Source of the DNA: an uncultured Eubacteriales bacterium
Lineage (GTDB): Bacteria > Bacillota_A > Clostridia > Christensenellales > Aristaeellaceae
Length of the DNA stretch: 11,594 nucleotides
Assembly: GCA_902795555.1 (NCBI GenBank)
Contig: CADBLV010000010.1
Coordinates: 1 to 11,594 of the forward strand
Direction: 5' to 3'
Under the pieces are notes generated by a model, which saw nothing but the letters and a program-made list of their open reading frames with translations, did no database searches and was not told the DNA's origin. This document shows positions 1 to 7,917 of the stretch, piece after piece. A program made the position numbers and the translations under genes. The first letter of the stretch is position 1, and each line of letters opens with the position of its first letter.

Positions 1-1
1 A

Positions 2-1546
2 CGAAGCGATTTACAAATCACAGGGCTCTCCGATGCTCTCAGGGAGATTCATTTTCCGTCAACCCCGTCGACACTTGATCGTGCGAGGCGAAGAATCGCC
101 TGTGAAGAATTTTTGAATTATCTGGTGTATGTATCCGAAGCCAGGCAGGAACGCAGGCAGGGAGCTCCTTTTTCCGGAACAGCGGAAGCCCTGAAAAGAT
201 ATTGGGAAGCAATTCCCTTCCGACCTACCGGTGCGCAAAGCAGGGTCCTTCAGGAAATTGCGGACGATCTCGGAAAGGAACGCGCCATGAGCCGCCTTCT
301 GCAGGGTGACGTGGGATGCGGAAAAAGTCTGGTAGCCTTCGGAGCCATTGCCCTGGCCCATGCGGCCGGATATCAGGCCGCCATGATGGCGCCGACGGAA
401 ATCCTGGCCAGGCAGCATTTCCAAGACGCGGAAAAGCTGCTCCTGCCCCTGGGAATTCGATGCGCGCTTCTGACAGGGGAAACGAAAGCAGCAGAGCGGA
501 AACGGATTTTGAGGCTGCTCGCCGCGGGGGAGATTGATGTGCTTTTCGGTACTCATGCTCTGACCAGCGCTGATGTGACCTATCACAGCCTGCGGCTGGT
601 GATTACTGATGAACAGCATCGCTTTGGGGTTCATCAGCGTACTGCTCTGGAAAAAAAAGCGGAGAACAGAGACGCGGTTTATCCACATGTGCTGGTGATG
701 AGCGCCACCCCCATTCCGAGAAGCCTGGCACTGATTTTATACGGAGACCTGGATCTGTCAATCATTGACGAGCTTCCAAAAGGCAGAAAGCCGGTGAAGA
801 CCCGATTGGTGCCGGAGGAGAAGCGGGACAGGATGTATTGCTTTGTGCGGGAAGAAATCAGTCGCGGACGGCAGGCTTATATTGTCTGTCCACTGGTTGA
901 AGACAAAGAGGAAACGGAAGCAGAGGGGGAGCAAACGCTGAAAAGCGCAAGAACCCTGTATGAAAAGCTGCGCGAAGGTCCCCTGAAAGGTTTTTCAATC
1001 GGGATTACCTGGGGTGGACAGAAAAACGAAGAAAAAGAAGCAACCCTGGAAGCCTTCCGAACCGGGCAGATTCAGGTGCTGATTGCAACAACAGTGATCG
1101 AGGTAGGAGTAAATCAGCCAAACGCCACCATTATGATTATCGAAAACGCCGAGCGCTTCGGCCTCAGTCAGCTTCATCAGCTGCGCGGAAGGGTTGGACG
1201 CGGAAGCGAGGAAAGCTGGTGTTTTCTGATGTCGGAGACCGGCGGAACAGACGCGGGCGAGCGGCTTCGCACCATCTGCACAACGAATGACGGATTTCTC
1301 ATCGCGCAAAAGGATCTGGAGCAGCGGGGGCCCGGGGATCTGATCGGCGTCCGACAAAGCGGAGCGTTCATGTTTGAAGGAAGCGCCGCCGGAGCTGCGG
1401 GAGGCGATATGCGTCTGCTGGGGGAAGTTTCCGATTATGTACGCGTCGTCAGCCGGGATGACGGATATCGGACGGAATGGAACCGGCTGCAGAAAAACGC
1501 GAAACAGTATTTCAGCGCCGAAGAAAAAGAGTTTGCGCTGAACTGA
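2..1546 (+). CDS. recG: ATP-dependent DNA helicase RecG (5'-truncated by window edge)
   Basis: RecG is a monomeric superfamily 2 DNA translocase that remodels stalled replication forks and branch-migrates Holliday junctions. The frame is open from base 2, and the first visible residues (LREIHFPSTPSTLDRARRR) match the end of the wedge domain, so the gene starts outside the window. About 514 residues are visible of a usual 680 or so; most of the N-terminal wedge/OB domain is missing. Visible motifs: Walker A GDVGCGKS (nt 305-328), motif Ia APTEILARQHF, DEQH box (DEQHRFG, near nt 610), SATPIPRSLAL (motif III), TTVIEVGV and QLHQLRGRVGRG (motifs V and VI, nt 1085-1205). The C-terminal NDGFLIAQKDLEQRGPGDLIGVRQSG block is RecG-specific. 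The usual LHGRM segment before motif V reads TWGGQ here (around nt 1006-1020), which is odd. It ends in TGA, 154 nt before ppk1 on the same strand. Identity is certain from sequence; activity is inferred from the family. Confidence 0.97.
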   Translation, partial: RSDLQITGLSDALREIHFPSTPSTLDRARRRIACEEFLNYLVYVSEARQERRQGAPFSGTAEALKRYWEAIPFRPTGAQSRVLQEIADDLGKERAMSRLLQGDVGCGKSLVAFGAIALAHAAGYQAAMMAPTEILARQHFQDAEKLLLPLGIRCALLTGETKAAERKRILRLLAAGEIDVLFGTHALTSADVTYHSLRLVITDEQHRFGVHQRTALEKKAENRDAVYPHVLVMSATPIPRSLALILYGDLDLSIIDELPKGRKPVKTRLVPEEKRDRMYCFVREEISRGRQAYIVCPLVEDKEETEAEGEQTLKSARTLYEKLREGPLKGFSIGITWGGQKNEEKEATLEAFRTGQIQVLIATTVIEVGVNQPNATIMIIENAERFGLSQLHQLRGRVGRGSEESWCFLMSETGGTDAGERLRTICTTNDGFLIAQKDLEQRGPGDLIGVRQSGAFMFEGSAAGAAGGDMRLLGEVSDYVRVVSRDDGYRTEWNRLQKNAKQYFSAEEKEFALN

Positions 1547-1700
1547 AACGGTTAGATGCAGTCAAGCGTTTTCGCGGGAGTTGCTTTGATTGCGATCCGA
1601 AAACACAAACGTGAAACCATTATGATCTGCCTGTCGGACAGAACGGCGGAAGGAAACCCGTTACTCACAGAAGCAGGAAAACGCATGGAGGGGGTACATC

Positions 1701-3710
1701 ATGAGCTGTTTTTTGAACCGGGAACTGAGCTGGCTTGCTTTTAATCAGCGCGTGCTTGAGAACGCGGCGGACGAGAACGTTCCGCTGTGTGAGCGGCTGA
1801 ATTTCTTTTCCATCTTTCAAAGCAATCTGGATGAATTTTTCATGGTTCGGATCGGGAGTCTGCACGACCAGATGATTCTTGACGATGGTGTGCGCGAGAA
1901 CAAAACAGGGATGACACCATCCCATCAGATCTCCGAATCCCTGGGAACCATTCGCCGCCTGTGCCGGCGACGGGATGAAATCTATCCTGTTCTCCTGAGC
2001 GAATTGAAGCGGGAAGGAATCCAGCTGGTGCGCTTCAACGAAATTGCCAATAGCGCGGAAGCGAAGCTGAAAAAGATGTTCCGGAATGATGTGCTGCCCT
2101 ATCTGAGTTGCTATTATATCAACCGAAAACAGGATTTCCCGTTTCTGAACAACAAGGAAATTTACAGCATTGCTGTACTGGATGAAATGACCGAGGAAGG
2201 TCATCACCAGATTGCCGTGATTCCGGGCAACAGCAGCGTGCTGCCCCGGCTGATTTCCGTTCCGGGGGTGAAGGGAAAATACATCCTGACGGAGGAGTTC
2301 ATTCTTCATTTCCTGCCTCTGGTACTGCCGGGGAAGCGCATTCTTGGGAAAACCCTGGCCCGAATCACGCGGAACGCGGACATCGATGCGGATGCGGCCT
2401 TTGACGAGGATCTGGATTACCGGGAGCATATGACCGAGGTCATCAAGCAACGGAAGCGCCTGAGCCCTGTGCGGCTGGAGCTGAGCCGACAGATTGAAAG
2501 CCCGGTTGTTGCCGCTCTGCTGGGACAGCTGAACCTGGGCGCCGAGGCGGTTTTTGAATATGACACGCCTCTGGATCTGATCTTCCTTTATCAGTTCTCT
2601 GACATTCTGCGGGATCGCAGCAATCTGTTCTATCCTCCGTTCCATTCCAGAAAAATGAAAGCAAACGGGCGGATTTTTGACGAGGCCCTGCGTCATGATA
2701 TCCTCCTGCATTATCCCTACGACAGTTTCAAAACTTTCCTGACGCTGTTGCATGAGGCCGGCAATGATCCGAAGGTGACCGGAATCCGCATGACCCTCTA
2801 TCGGGTTGCGCGTGACAGCAAAGTGGCAGAAGCTCTGGCCGATGCTGCCGAAAACGGCAAGAAGGTGGAAGTATTTGTCGAGCTGAAAGCCCGCTTTGAC
2901 GAGGAAAACAACATTGAATGGAGCCGACGGCTTGAGGAAAGCGGCTGCCAGGTGATCTACGGCATCGAACATATCAAGGTGCACAGCAAACTATGCCTGA
3001 TCACATGGCTGGATGAAAACGGTGAAGAACGGATTCTGACCCAGATCGGCACAGGGAACTACAACGAAAAAACCAGCAAGATCTATACGGATTTAAGCCT
3101 CATTACGGACGATCCGGCGATTGGTGCGGACGGCATGGAAACCTTTGACGCCCTGAAGGAGGGAACGGTGATTGAAGCCAGCAGAAAGCTTCTCGTGTCC
3201 CCGCGACTGATGCATCCGGCGATGATCAACTTGATCGACGAAGAAATCCGGCAGGGGGAAAAGGGGCTGATCCGGCTGAAGCTGAACAGCCTGACTGATA
3301 AACCGCTGATTGACAAGCTGATTGAGGCAAGCCAGGCCGGCGTAACCATTCAGATGGTGATCCGGGGCATCTGCTGTCTGAAGGCCGGCGTACCCGGCAT
3401 GACGGAGAACATTCAGATCACCAGCGTCGTTGGAAGATTCCTGGAACACAGCCGGATTTACCTGTTTGGCAGCGGTGTTCGAACCAAAGCCTATATCTCC
3501 AGCGCAGACTGGATGACGCGGAACATGGTGCGGCGGGTTGAAGTAGCTTCTCCGGTGTCCGATCCATTGCTGATCCGTCGTCTGGAGGATATCTTTGACG
3601 CCTATCAGCGTGACACCAGCCAAAGCTGGCATATGGACAGCGATGGGAAATATATCCGTAACCGCGCGGAGGAACCCTTTAACGTGCAGGAATCATTTAT
3701 TTCGCGGTGA
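1701..3710 (+). CDS. ppk1: Polyphosphate kinase 1 (PPK1)
   Basis: PPK1 reversibly polymerises the terminal phosphate of ATP into inorganic polyphosphate through a phosphohistidine intermediate. The 669-residue product is full length for the family. Domains in order: N domain beginning FLNRELSWLAFNQRVLE with LDEFFMVRIG (residues 4-52), head domain (about 110-320), then two phospholipase-D-like C domains. The two family histidines are visible: H428 in IKVHSK (the autophosphorylated residue by alignment to E. coli H435) and H583 in GRFLEHSRIYLF (E. coli H592). IGTGNYNEKTSKIYTD (449-464) is a conserved nucleotide-site block. The start is fixed by GGAGGGGG (1687-1694), 6 nt before ATG. No convincing promoter or terminator is visible in the 154-nt gap after recG, so read-through from recG is possible. 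No ppx-type exopolyphosphatase gene is nearby. The stop codon directly abuts the hemW stop on the other strand. Confidence 0.98.
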   Translation: MSCFLNRELSWLAFNQRVLENAADENVPLCERLNFFSIFQSNLDEFFMVRIGSLHDQMILDDGVRENKTGMTPSHQISESLGTIRRLCRRRDEIYPVLLSELKREGIQLVRFNEIANSAEAKLKKMFRNDVLPYLSCYYINRKQDFPFLNNKEIYSIAVLDEMTEEGHHQIAVIPGNSSVLPRLISVPGVKGKYILTEEFILHFLPLVLPGKRILGKTLARITRNADIDADAAFDEDLDYREHMTEVIKQRKRLSPVRLELSRQIESPVVAALLGQLNLGAEAVFEYDTPLDLIFLYQFSDILRDRSNLFYPPFHSRKMKANGRIFDEALRHDILLHYPYDSFKTFLTLLHEAGNDPKVTGIRMTLYRVARDSKVAEALADAAENGKKVEVFVELKARFDEENNIEWSRRLEESGCQVIYGIEHIKVHSKLCLITWLDENGEERILTQIGTGNYNEKTSKIYTDLSLITDDPAIGADGMETFDALKEGTVIEASRKLLVSPRLMHPAMINLIDEEIRQGEKGLIRLKLNSLTDKPLIDKLIEASQAGVTIQMVIRGICCLKAGVPGMTENIQITSVVGRFLEHSRIYLFGSGVRTKAYISSADWMTRNMVRRVEVASPVSDPLLIRRLEDIFDAYQRDTSQSWHMDSDGKYIRNRAEEPFNVQESFISR

Positions 3711-4862
3711 TCAGTCCATCAATTCGACCAGCACCTGATTTTGAAAATCCATCCCACGGCGTGTGAGACGCCACCAGTTTCCCTTTTTTTCCAGCAATCC
3801 ATTCCGGACAGAACGTTCCAGCTTTTCTCCGAAGGCCTGAAGCGGCGTCATTTTGTGCATCTGCAGGAAATCTGTTTCACAGACGCCCTCATTCATGCGA
3901 AGACCGAGCATCATGGTTTCAAACCGTGCTTCTGCCGGCTCAATCCGTGTTTTTTCGCCTAACGATCCTGGATGCTGTCGGACGCCGGCGAAATATGCCT
4001 CCAGAGTGTTGGGATTTTGAGCGCGCGTGTAGCGCATGCCTTCGTCTGAAATGCGGACATCCAGCATGGAGGCAGCGGAAACGCCCAGTCCCAGATAGGG
4101 CGTCTGGCGCCAGTATCCGATATTATGCCGGCATTGTTTTCCGGGAATCGAAAAATTGGAAATCTCATATTGAACAAAATGATGGGATGCCAGGGTCTGC
4201 AGGGTTTCTTCATACATAGCCCGCTCCTCCTCCGGGGCAGGCAGTTCGAGGGTATGATCCTGCAGGCGGGCATACAGTGGGGTTCCTTCTTCCGGAATCA
4301 ACCCATAGGTGCTGATATGCGATGGTTCAAGTCTTAATGCAGCGTCCATCGTCTCCTGCCATTGTGAAAGCGTCTGCGTGGGAATGCCGAACATCAGATC
4401 CAGCGAGATGTTCTCAAGGCCCGCCTCCCTGGCCATGGCCAGGGAAGATGATACTTCCCCAAATCGATGAATTCGCCCCAGCAAGGCCAGGAGATCGTTC
4501 TGATAGGCCTGCATACCCATCGAAAGTCGGTTCATTCCCGCTTCCATCGCCGCTTCGAGCCAGGCCCTGTTCAGCGTGCCGGGATTTGCCTCCATGGTAA
4601 ATTCGGTCACATGTTCCATCGGCAAATGAAAAGAAAGTCCGGTGAATAGTTTCCGAAGAAGGTGCGCAGGCAGAAGGGAAGGGGTTCCTCCGCCGAAATA
4701 GACCGTGGTGATAGACTCCGAACATTCCGGTACGCGGGCAACGGCCTCTGAAATCAGTGCGTCGACATATACCTCCATCTGTGCCTCCTGTCCCGCAAAG
4801 GAGGCAAAATCGCAGTACGTGCATTTTTGCTTGCAGAAGGGAAAATGAACATAGAGTTCCAT
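3711..4862 (-). CDS. hemW: Radical-SAM heme chaperone HemW
   Basis: HemW is a cytoplasmic radical-SAM-fold protein that binds heme and delivers it to respiratory targets; it is often misannotated as coproporphyrinogen III oxidase HemN. The 383-residue product fits the family. The [4Fe-4S] motif is C10-x3-C14-x2-C17 followed by DF, without the extra cysteine of HemN (CxxxCxxCxC). Next come YFGGGTPSLL (55-64), the MFGIPTQT block (157-164), SHISTYGLIPEEGTPL (181-196), the HNxxYW heme-binding signature as HNIGYW (246-251) with YLGLGVSAAS, and a C-terminal winged-helix-like HemN_C region ending near QNQVLVELMD. The same frame is open upstream to about 5015, but MELYVHFPFC is the family N-terminus and has GAGGGAG (4871-4877) 8 nt upstream. 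It is the last gene of the minus operon. Its start lies inside the 3' end of the SLOG gene (109-nt overlap), and its stop touches the ppk1 stop. Confidence 0.96.
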   Translation of the reverse strand: MELYVHFPFCKQKCTYCDFASFAGQEAQMEVYVDALISEAVARVPECSESITTVYFGGGTPSLLPAHLLRKLFTGLSFHLPMEHVTEFTMEANPGTLNRAWLEAAMEAGMNRLSMGMQAYQNDLLALLGRIHRFGEVSSSLAMAREAGLENISLDLMFGIPTQTLSQWQETMDAALRLEPSHISTYGLIPEEGTPLYARLQDHTLELPAPEEERAMYEETLQTLASHHFVQYEISNFSIPGKQCRHNIGYWRQTPYLGLGVSAASMLDVRISDEGMRYTRAQNPNTLEAYFAGVRQHPGSLGEKTRIEPAEARFETMMLGLRMNEGVCETDFLQMHKMTPLQAFGEKLERSVRNGLLEKKGNWWRLTRRGMDFQNQVLVELMD

Positions 4863-5416
4863 AAGACCGGCTCCCTCATGAAGATTTGATCGGGCCCTCT
4901 TTTCGTGGCATCGGAAGGCGAAATTGCCAGGTTGATCAGGGGAATATTCCGGTTCCAGGCATAACGGACGGTTGAAAACGCTCCGCCCTTCATTGTATAC
5001 AGCCAGCAAACGCACAGGGAGGCATGATCCACCATAAAGGCGTTTCGTGCCATCATGCAGCCTTCATAATATGCAGGCGCAAGGAAGATCGACTGATCGG
5101 CGGCCTGCAGGATGTCCTGATATCGGCGCTGATCGCCGGCCTGCCATCGGACGGACTGATTCTCACAGGGGAGCACGAGGGAAAGGCGGATGTGGCAGGA
5201 TTCACGCAGGGAGAGCACCTCCTCTGCGGCGATGGTATCAAATCCCAGAGCGCCTCCGCACAGGAAATCACGATACCCGGTTTGGGCGGCGTTCCGGATC
5301 GTCTGCCGCAGTCTTTCGCGCAATGTCGGCAGGACAGCGTGCGGAATCATTCGATGGCCGGTAAAACAAACCGACTCCGTTGGGTTCACATGAAATGCGT
5401 GTTCCGTCGTTATCAT
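4754..5416 (-). CDS. YpsA-like SLOG family protein (DUF1273), with an atypical C-terminal tail
   Basis: The 220-residue product matches the YpsA/DUF1273 branch of the SLOG (SMF/DprA-LOG) Rossmann-like superfamily, whose members are thought to bind nucleotide-type ligands; no enzyme activity is established for this branch. Visible signatures: VCFTGHR (16-22), the glycine motif CGGALGFDTIAAEE (53-66), LPCENQSVRW (82-91), RRYQDILQAAD (97-107), YYEGCMMARNAFMVD (116-130) and KGGAFSTVRYA (143-153). The core ends near INLAI (161-165). The remaining 55 residues or so are basic, look unlike the family, and about the last 35 are read out of frame across the start of hemW. The tail may therefore come from a lost stop or a frameshift. 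ATG lies 1 nt after the lepA stop with only a weak ribosome site, which suggests translational coupling. The lepA-hemW neighbourhood gives no specific function. Family identity is firm; the role is unknown. Confidence 0.88.
   Translation of the reverse strand: MITTEHAFHVNPTESVCFTGHRMIPHAVLPTLRERLRQTIRNAAQTGYRDFLCGGALGFDTIAAEEVLSLRESCHIRLSLVLPCENQSVRWQAGDQRRYQDILQAADQSIFLAPAYYEGCMMARNAFMVDHASLCVCWLYTMKGGAFSTVRYAWNRNIPLINLAISPSDATKRGPDQIFMREPVLWNSMFIFPSASKNARTAILPPLRDRRHRWRYMSTH
4871..4877 (-). promoter_or_regulatory. Ribosome binding site fixing the hemW start
   Basis: GAGGGAG on the minus strand lies 8 nt before ATG 4862. It selects the family-consistent MELYVHFPFC start over the GTG near 5015 in the same open frame. 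It sits inside the 3' part of the SLOG gene. Confidence 0.75.
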
Positions 5417-5417
5417 G

Positions 5418-7232
5418 TCATTCCATCTTCAGTACGGCGAGGAAGGCCTCGCTGGGCACCTGCACTGTACCGAATTGCCTCATTCGTTTTTTTCCTTCCT
5501 TCTGCTTTTCAAGCAGCTTCTTCTTTCGGGTGATATCACCGCCGTAGCATTTAGCCAGAACATCCTTTCGCATGGCTTTGACGGTTTCCCGGGCAATCAC
5601 CTTTCCGCCGATCGCGGCCTGAATCGGTATTTCGAACATCTGCCGCGGAATGACATCTTTCAGCTTCTCCGCGATGGAACGTCCACGCGGATAGGCCTTG
5701 TCCCGGTGGACAATGATGCTGAACGCGTCGCAGATGTCTCCGTTCAGCAAAATATCCAGCTTCACCAGGTCGCTCTCCCGATAGTCCTTCATCTCATAAT
5801 CAAAGGAGGCATACCCACGGCTTCTGCTCTTCACCTGGTCGAAAAAGTCAAAAATGATTTCATTCAACGGCATATCATAGTTCAGCTTTACCCGATTGCC
5901 CTCATATTGCATATCCAGAAAAATCCCGCGTTTATCCTGACAAAGCTCCATCAGAGTACCCACATATTCCTGTGGCGTGTACAGCGTGGCATGCACGAAA
6001 GGTTCTTCCATTTCGGCGATTTCCCCAATCGGCGGAAGATTGGTCGGATTGTCGATGAAAAGCTCCGTTCCGTCCGTTTTGATCACCCGATAGATCACCG
6101 ACGGAGCGGTCGTAACCAGATTCAGATCAAACTCCCGTTCCAACCGGGCGGAGATGATGTCCATATGCAGAAGACCCAGAAATCCACATCGGAATCCATA
6201 TCCGAGAGCCACAGAAGTTTCCGGCTCAAAGGAGAGGGATGCATCGTTCATCCGAAGCTTTTCCAGCGCGTCTTTCAGCACGGGATAATCTGCGCCGTCG
6301 GCCGGATAGATACCGCAATAGACCATGGGTGTCACATGCCGGTATCCCGGCAAAGGTGCGGAAGCGGGTCTTTGGGCATCGGTGATTGTATCGCCGACCC
6401 GGGTATCCCGCACATCCTTGATCGAGGCGGATACATAACCTACCTCGCCGGCCATCAGCTCATCGCATGGCTTGTAGCCGGGCGCAAAGGTCCCCACTTC
6501 CACAACATCAAACTCGCTGCCCGTGGCCATCATCCGCATCTTCATGCCGGGACAGATGCGCCCTTCTTTGACACGGATGAAGCAGATCGCTCCTTTATAG
6601 TTGTCATAAAAGGCGTCAAAAACCAGAGCCTGAAGCGGCGCGTCGGGATCACCCTCCGGCGCGGGTATTTCCCTTACGATCGCCTCGAGCACATCTTCCA
6701 CGTTCAGCCCGGTTTTCGCAGAAATACACGGCGCGCCGGATGCGTCCAGACCGATTACGTCTTCAATCTCCCTTCGAACCTCATCCGGCCGGGCGGAAGG
6801 CAGATCGATTTTGTTGATCACGGGAATCGTCTCAAGATTATGCTCCAGCGCCATATAAACGTTGGCCAGAGTCTGTGCTTCAATGCCCTGTGTGGCGTCG
6901 ACCACCAGCAGGGCACCTTCGCAGGCTGCAAGGGCGCGGCTTACTTCATAGGTGAAATCGACATGCCCGGGGGTATCGATCAGGTTCAGCTCGTATTCCT
7001 TCCCATCATTGGCCCGATAGGTCATATGCACCGCTTTGCTTTTGATGGTAATCCCCCGTTCACGCTCCAGCTCCATGCTGTCCAGAATCTGGTCCACCAT
7101 TTCCCGCTGTTCAAAAACTCCTGTTTTTTCCAGAATCCGGTCGGCCAGGGTACTTTTCCCGTGATCGATGTGTGCCACGATGCAGAAATTCCGAATCCGT
7201 TTCATGGATTCTTTCATGTCAGAATGATTCAT
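5418..7232 (-). CDS. lepA: Translation elongation factor 4 (LepA/EF4), ribosomal GTPase
   Basis: LepA is an EF-G-like translational GTPase that acts on the ribosome, proposed to back-translocate stalled complexes and to help 30S assembly or initiation. At 604 residues it is full length. GTPase motifs: G1 AHIDHGKST (20-28), G2 RGITI (59-63), G3 DTPGH (86-90), G4 NKID (140-143), G5 SAK (171-173). EF-G-like domains II, III and V follow, with [14 protein letters not shown] marking domain III. The LepA-specific C-terminal domain is recognised by [18 protein letters not shown] and [22 protein letters not shown]. The first ATG (7232) has GAGGA 11 nt upstream. An internal ATG six codons on has no such site, so 7232 is preferred, although the spacing is long. 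It starts 22 nt after plsY with no hairpin in the gap, consistent with one transcript. A long antisense open frame across the gene is a composition shadow. Confidence 0.98.
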   Translation of the reverse strand: MNHSDMKESMKRIRNFCIVAHIDHGKSTLADRILEKTGVFEQREMVDQILDSMELERERGITIKSKAVHMTYRANDGKEYELNLIDTPGHVDFTYEVSRALAACEGALLVVDATQGIEAQTLANVYMALEHNLETIPVINKIDLPSARPDEVRREIEDVIGLDASGAPCISAKTGLNVEDVLEAIVREIPAPEGDPDAPLQALVFDAFYDNYKGAICFIRVKEGRICPGMKMRMMATGSEFDVVEVGTFAPGYKPCDELMAGEVGYVSASIKDVRDTRVGDTITDAQRPASAPLPGYRHVTPMVYCGIYPADGADYPVLKDALEKLRMNDASLSFEPETSVALGYGFRCGFLGLLHMDIISARLEREFDLNLVTTAPSVIYRVIKTDGTELFIDNPTNLPPIGEIAEMEEPFVHATLYTPQEYVGTLMELCQDKRGIFLDMQYEGNRVKLNYDMPLNEIIFDFFDQVKSRSRGYASFDYEMKDYRESDLVKLDILLNGDICDAFSIIVHRDKAYPRGRSIAEKLKDVIPRQMFEIPIQAAIGGKVIARETVKAMRKDVLAKCYGGDITRKKKLLEKQKEGKKRMRQFGTVQVPSEAFLAVLKME

Positions 7233-7254
7233 ATGCTGTTAATTCCTCAGTTTA

Positions 7255-7917
7255 TTATTTGCTGCCGTTTTCCGGATCTGTCCGGCCGTCTCCGCCGCTT
7301 TCTGTGCTCTTCCTGCCGGATCCGAGCTTGTTCTCCGTCCCGTGAATCAGCCGGACGATATTTGCGCGATGGCGAACCACGCACATCAGAGCCATCAGGA
7401 TCGACCAGATGATGATGCAGGGGTTCCCCTGGCTGCAGAAAATCGAAACAATCAGTGCATACAGTGTCAGCAGAGTCATGCTGCCAAGGCTGATCCACTT
7501 TGTGATGGCGATGACCGCGACGGTTACACCCATACAGATCAGTGCAGGAATGGGAAAACACCACAACATGACACCTGTGCTGGTGGAAACGCCTTTCCCG
7601 CCCTTGAAGTGATAGTAGACAGGCCAGTTGTGTCCGATGACGGCAAACAGCCCGGCCAGCAGTGCCGCGTTATGGCTGCCGGTCAGCTGTTCCGCCAGAA
7701 AGCAGGACAGAATCCCCTTGATCAGATCACCGGCAAAGGTAATGATGCCAAACTTCCATCCCATCGTGCGCTGGACGTTGCTGGCGCCGGTATTCCCGCT
7801 GCCGACCCTGCGCAGATCCGGCCCGTGAAAAAATTTGGCAACCAGAAGTCCGACAGACAGGGAACCGATCAGATAAGCCAGAATGCAGCTGATAATCAGT
7901 GAAAAGGGATAGCTCAT
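7255..7917 (-). CDS. plsY: Glycerol-3-phosphate acyltransferase PlsY (acyl-phosphate dependent)
   Basis: PlsY is an integral membrane enzyme that transfers an acyl group from acyl-phosphate (made by PlsX) to sn-glycerol-3-phosphate, giving lysophosphatidic acid, the first committed step of phospholipid synthesis in most Gram-positives. Three conserved cytoplasmic motifs are visible: GSGNTGASNVQRTMG (39-53), GHNWPVYYHFKGGKGVSTSTG (95-115) and RHRANIVRLIHGTENKLG (182-199). Hydrophobic segments lie around 5-28, 55-75, 83-100, 117-138, 141-163 and 165-181, fitting a multi-pass topology. The 220 residues are slightly longer than usual because of a hydrophilic Gly/Ser/Asp-rich tail (200-220). The start overlaps the der stop by 4 nt (ATGA), with an AAGGA site 6 nt upstream inside der, so translation is probably coupled. 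No plsX is in the window. Confidence 0.97.
   Translation of the reverse strand: MSYPFSLIISCILAYLIGSLSVGLLVAKFFHGPDLRRVGSGNTGASNVQRTMGWKFGIITFAGDLIKGILSCFLAEQLTGSHNAALLAGLFAVIGHNWPVYYHFKGGKGVSTSTGVMLWCFPIPALICMGVTVAVIAITKWISLGSMTLLTLYALIVSIFCSQGNPCIIIWSILMALMCVVRHRANIVRLIHGTENKLGSGRKSTESGGDGRTDPENGSK

Noticed and set aside
113..115. TTG as the start of recG
   Set aside because: The frame is open upstream to base 2 and encodes RecG-like sequence, so the gene continues beyond the window.
1586..1626. A promoter for ppk1 with TATGAT at 1621-1626
   Set aside because: No -35-like hexamer lies at a suitable distance; the nearest TTGATT is too far upstream.
1556..1744. A 62-codon plus-strand frame between recG and ppk1
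   Set aside because: It has no ribosome site, no recognisable domain, and runs into the well-supported ppk1 start in another frame.
3616..3629. CCAGC-CAAA-GCTGG hairpin near the end of ppk1 as a hemW terminator
   Set aside because: The 5-bp stem lies in coding sequence and has no following T run on either strand.
4863..5015. An N-terminal extension of HemW from a GTG near 5015
   Set aside because: The extra 51 residues are unlike HemW, overlap the SLOG core in another frame, and the ATG at 4862 has a good ribosome site.
5415..7412. A 665-codon open frame antisense to lepA and part of plsY
   Set aside because: lepA on the other strand has every family motif. The antisense product shows no domain and no ribosome site, and it arises from codon bias on the coding strand. 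Similar antisense frames over ppk1 (1665-2984), der (8130-9038) and the DUF512 gene (9447-10634) were rejected for the same reason.
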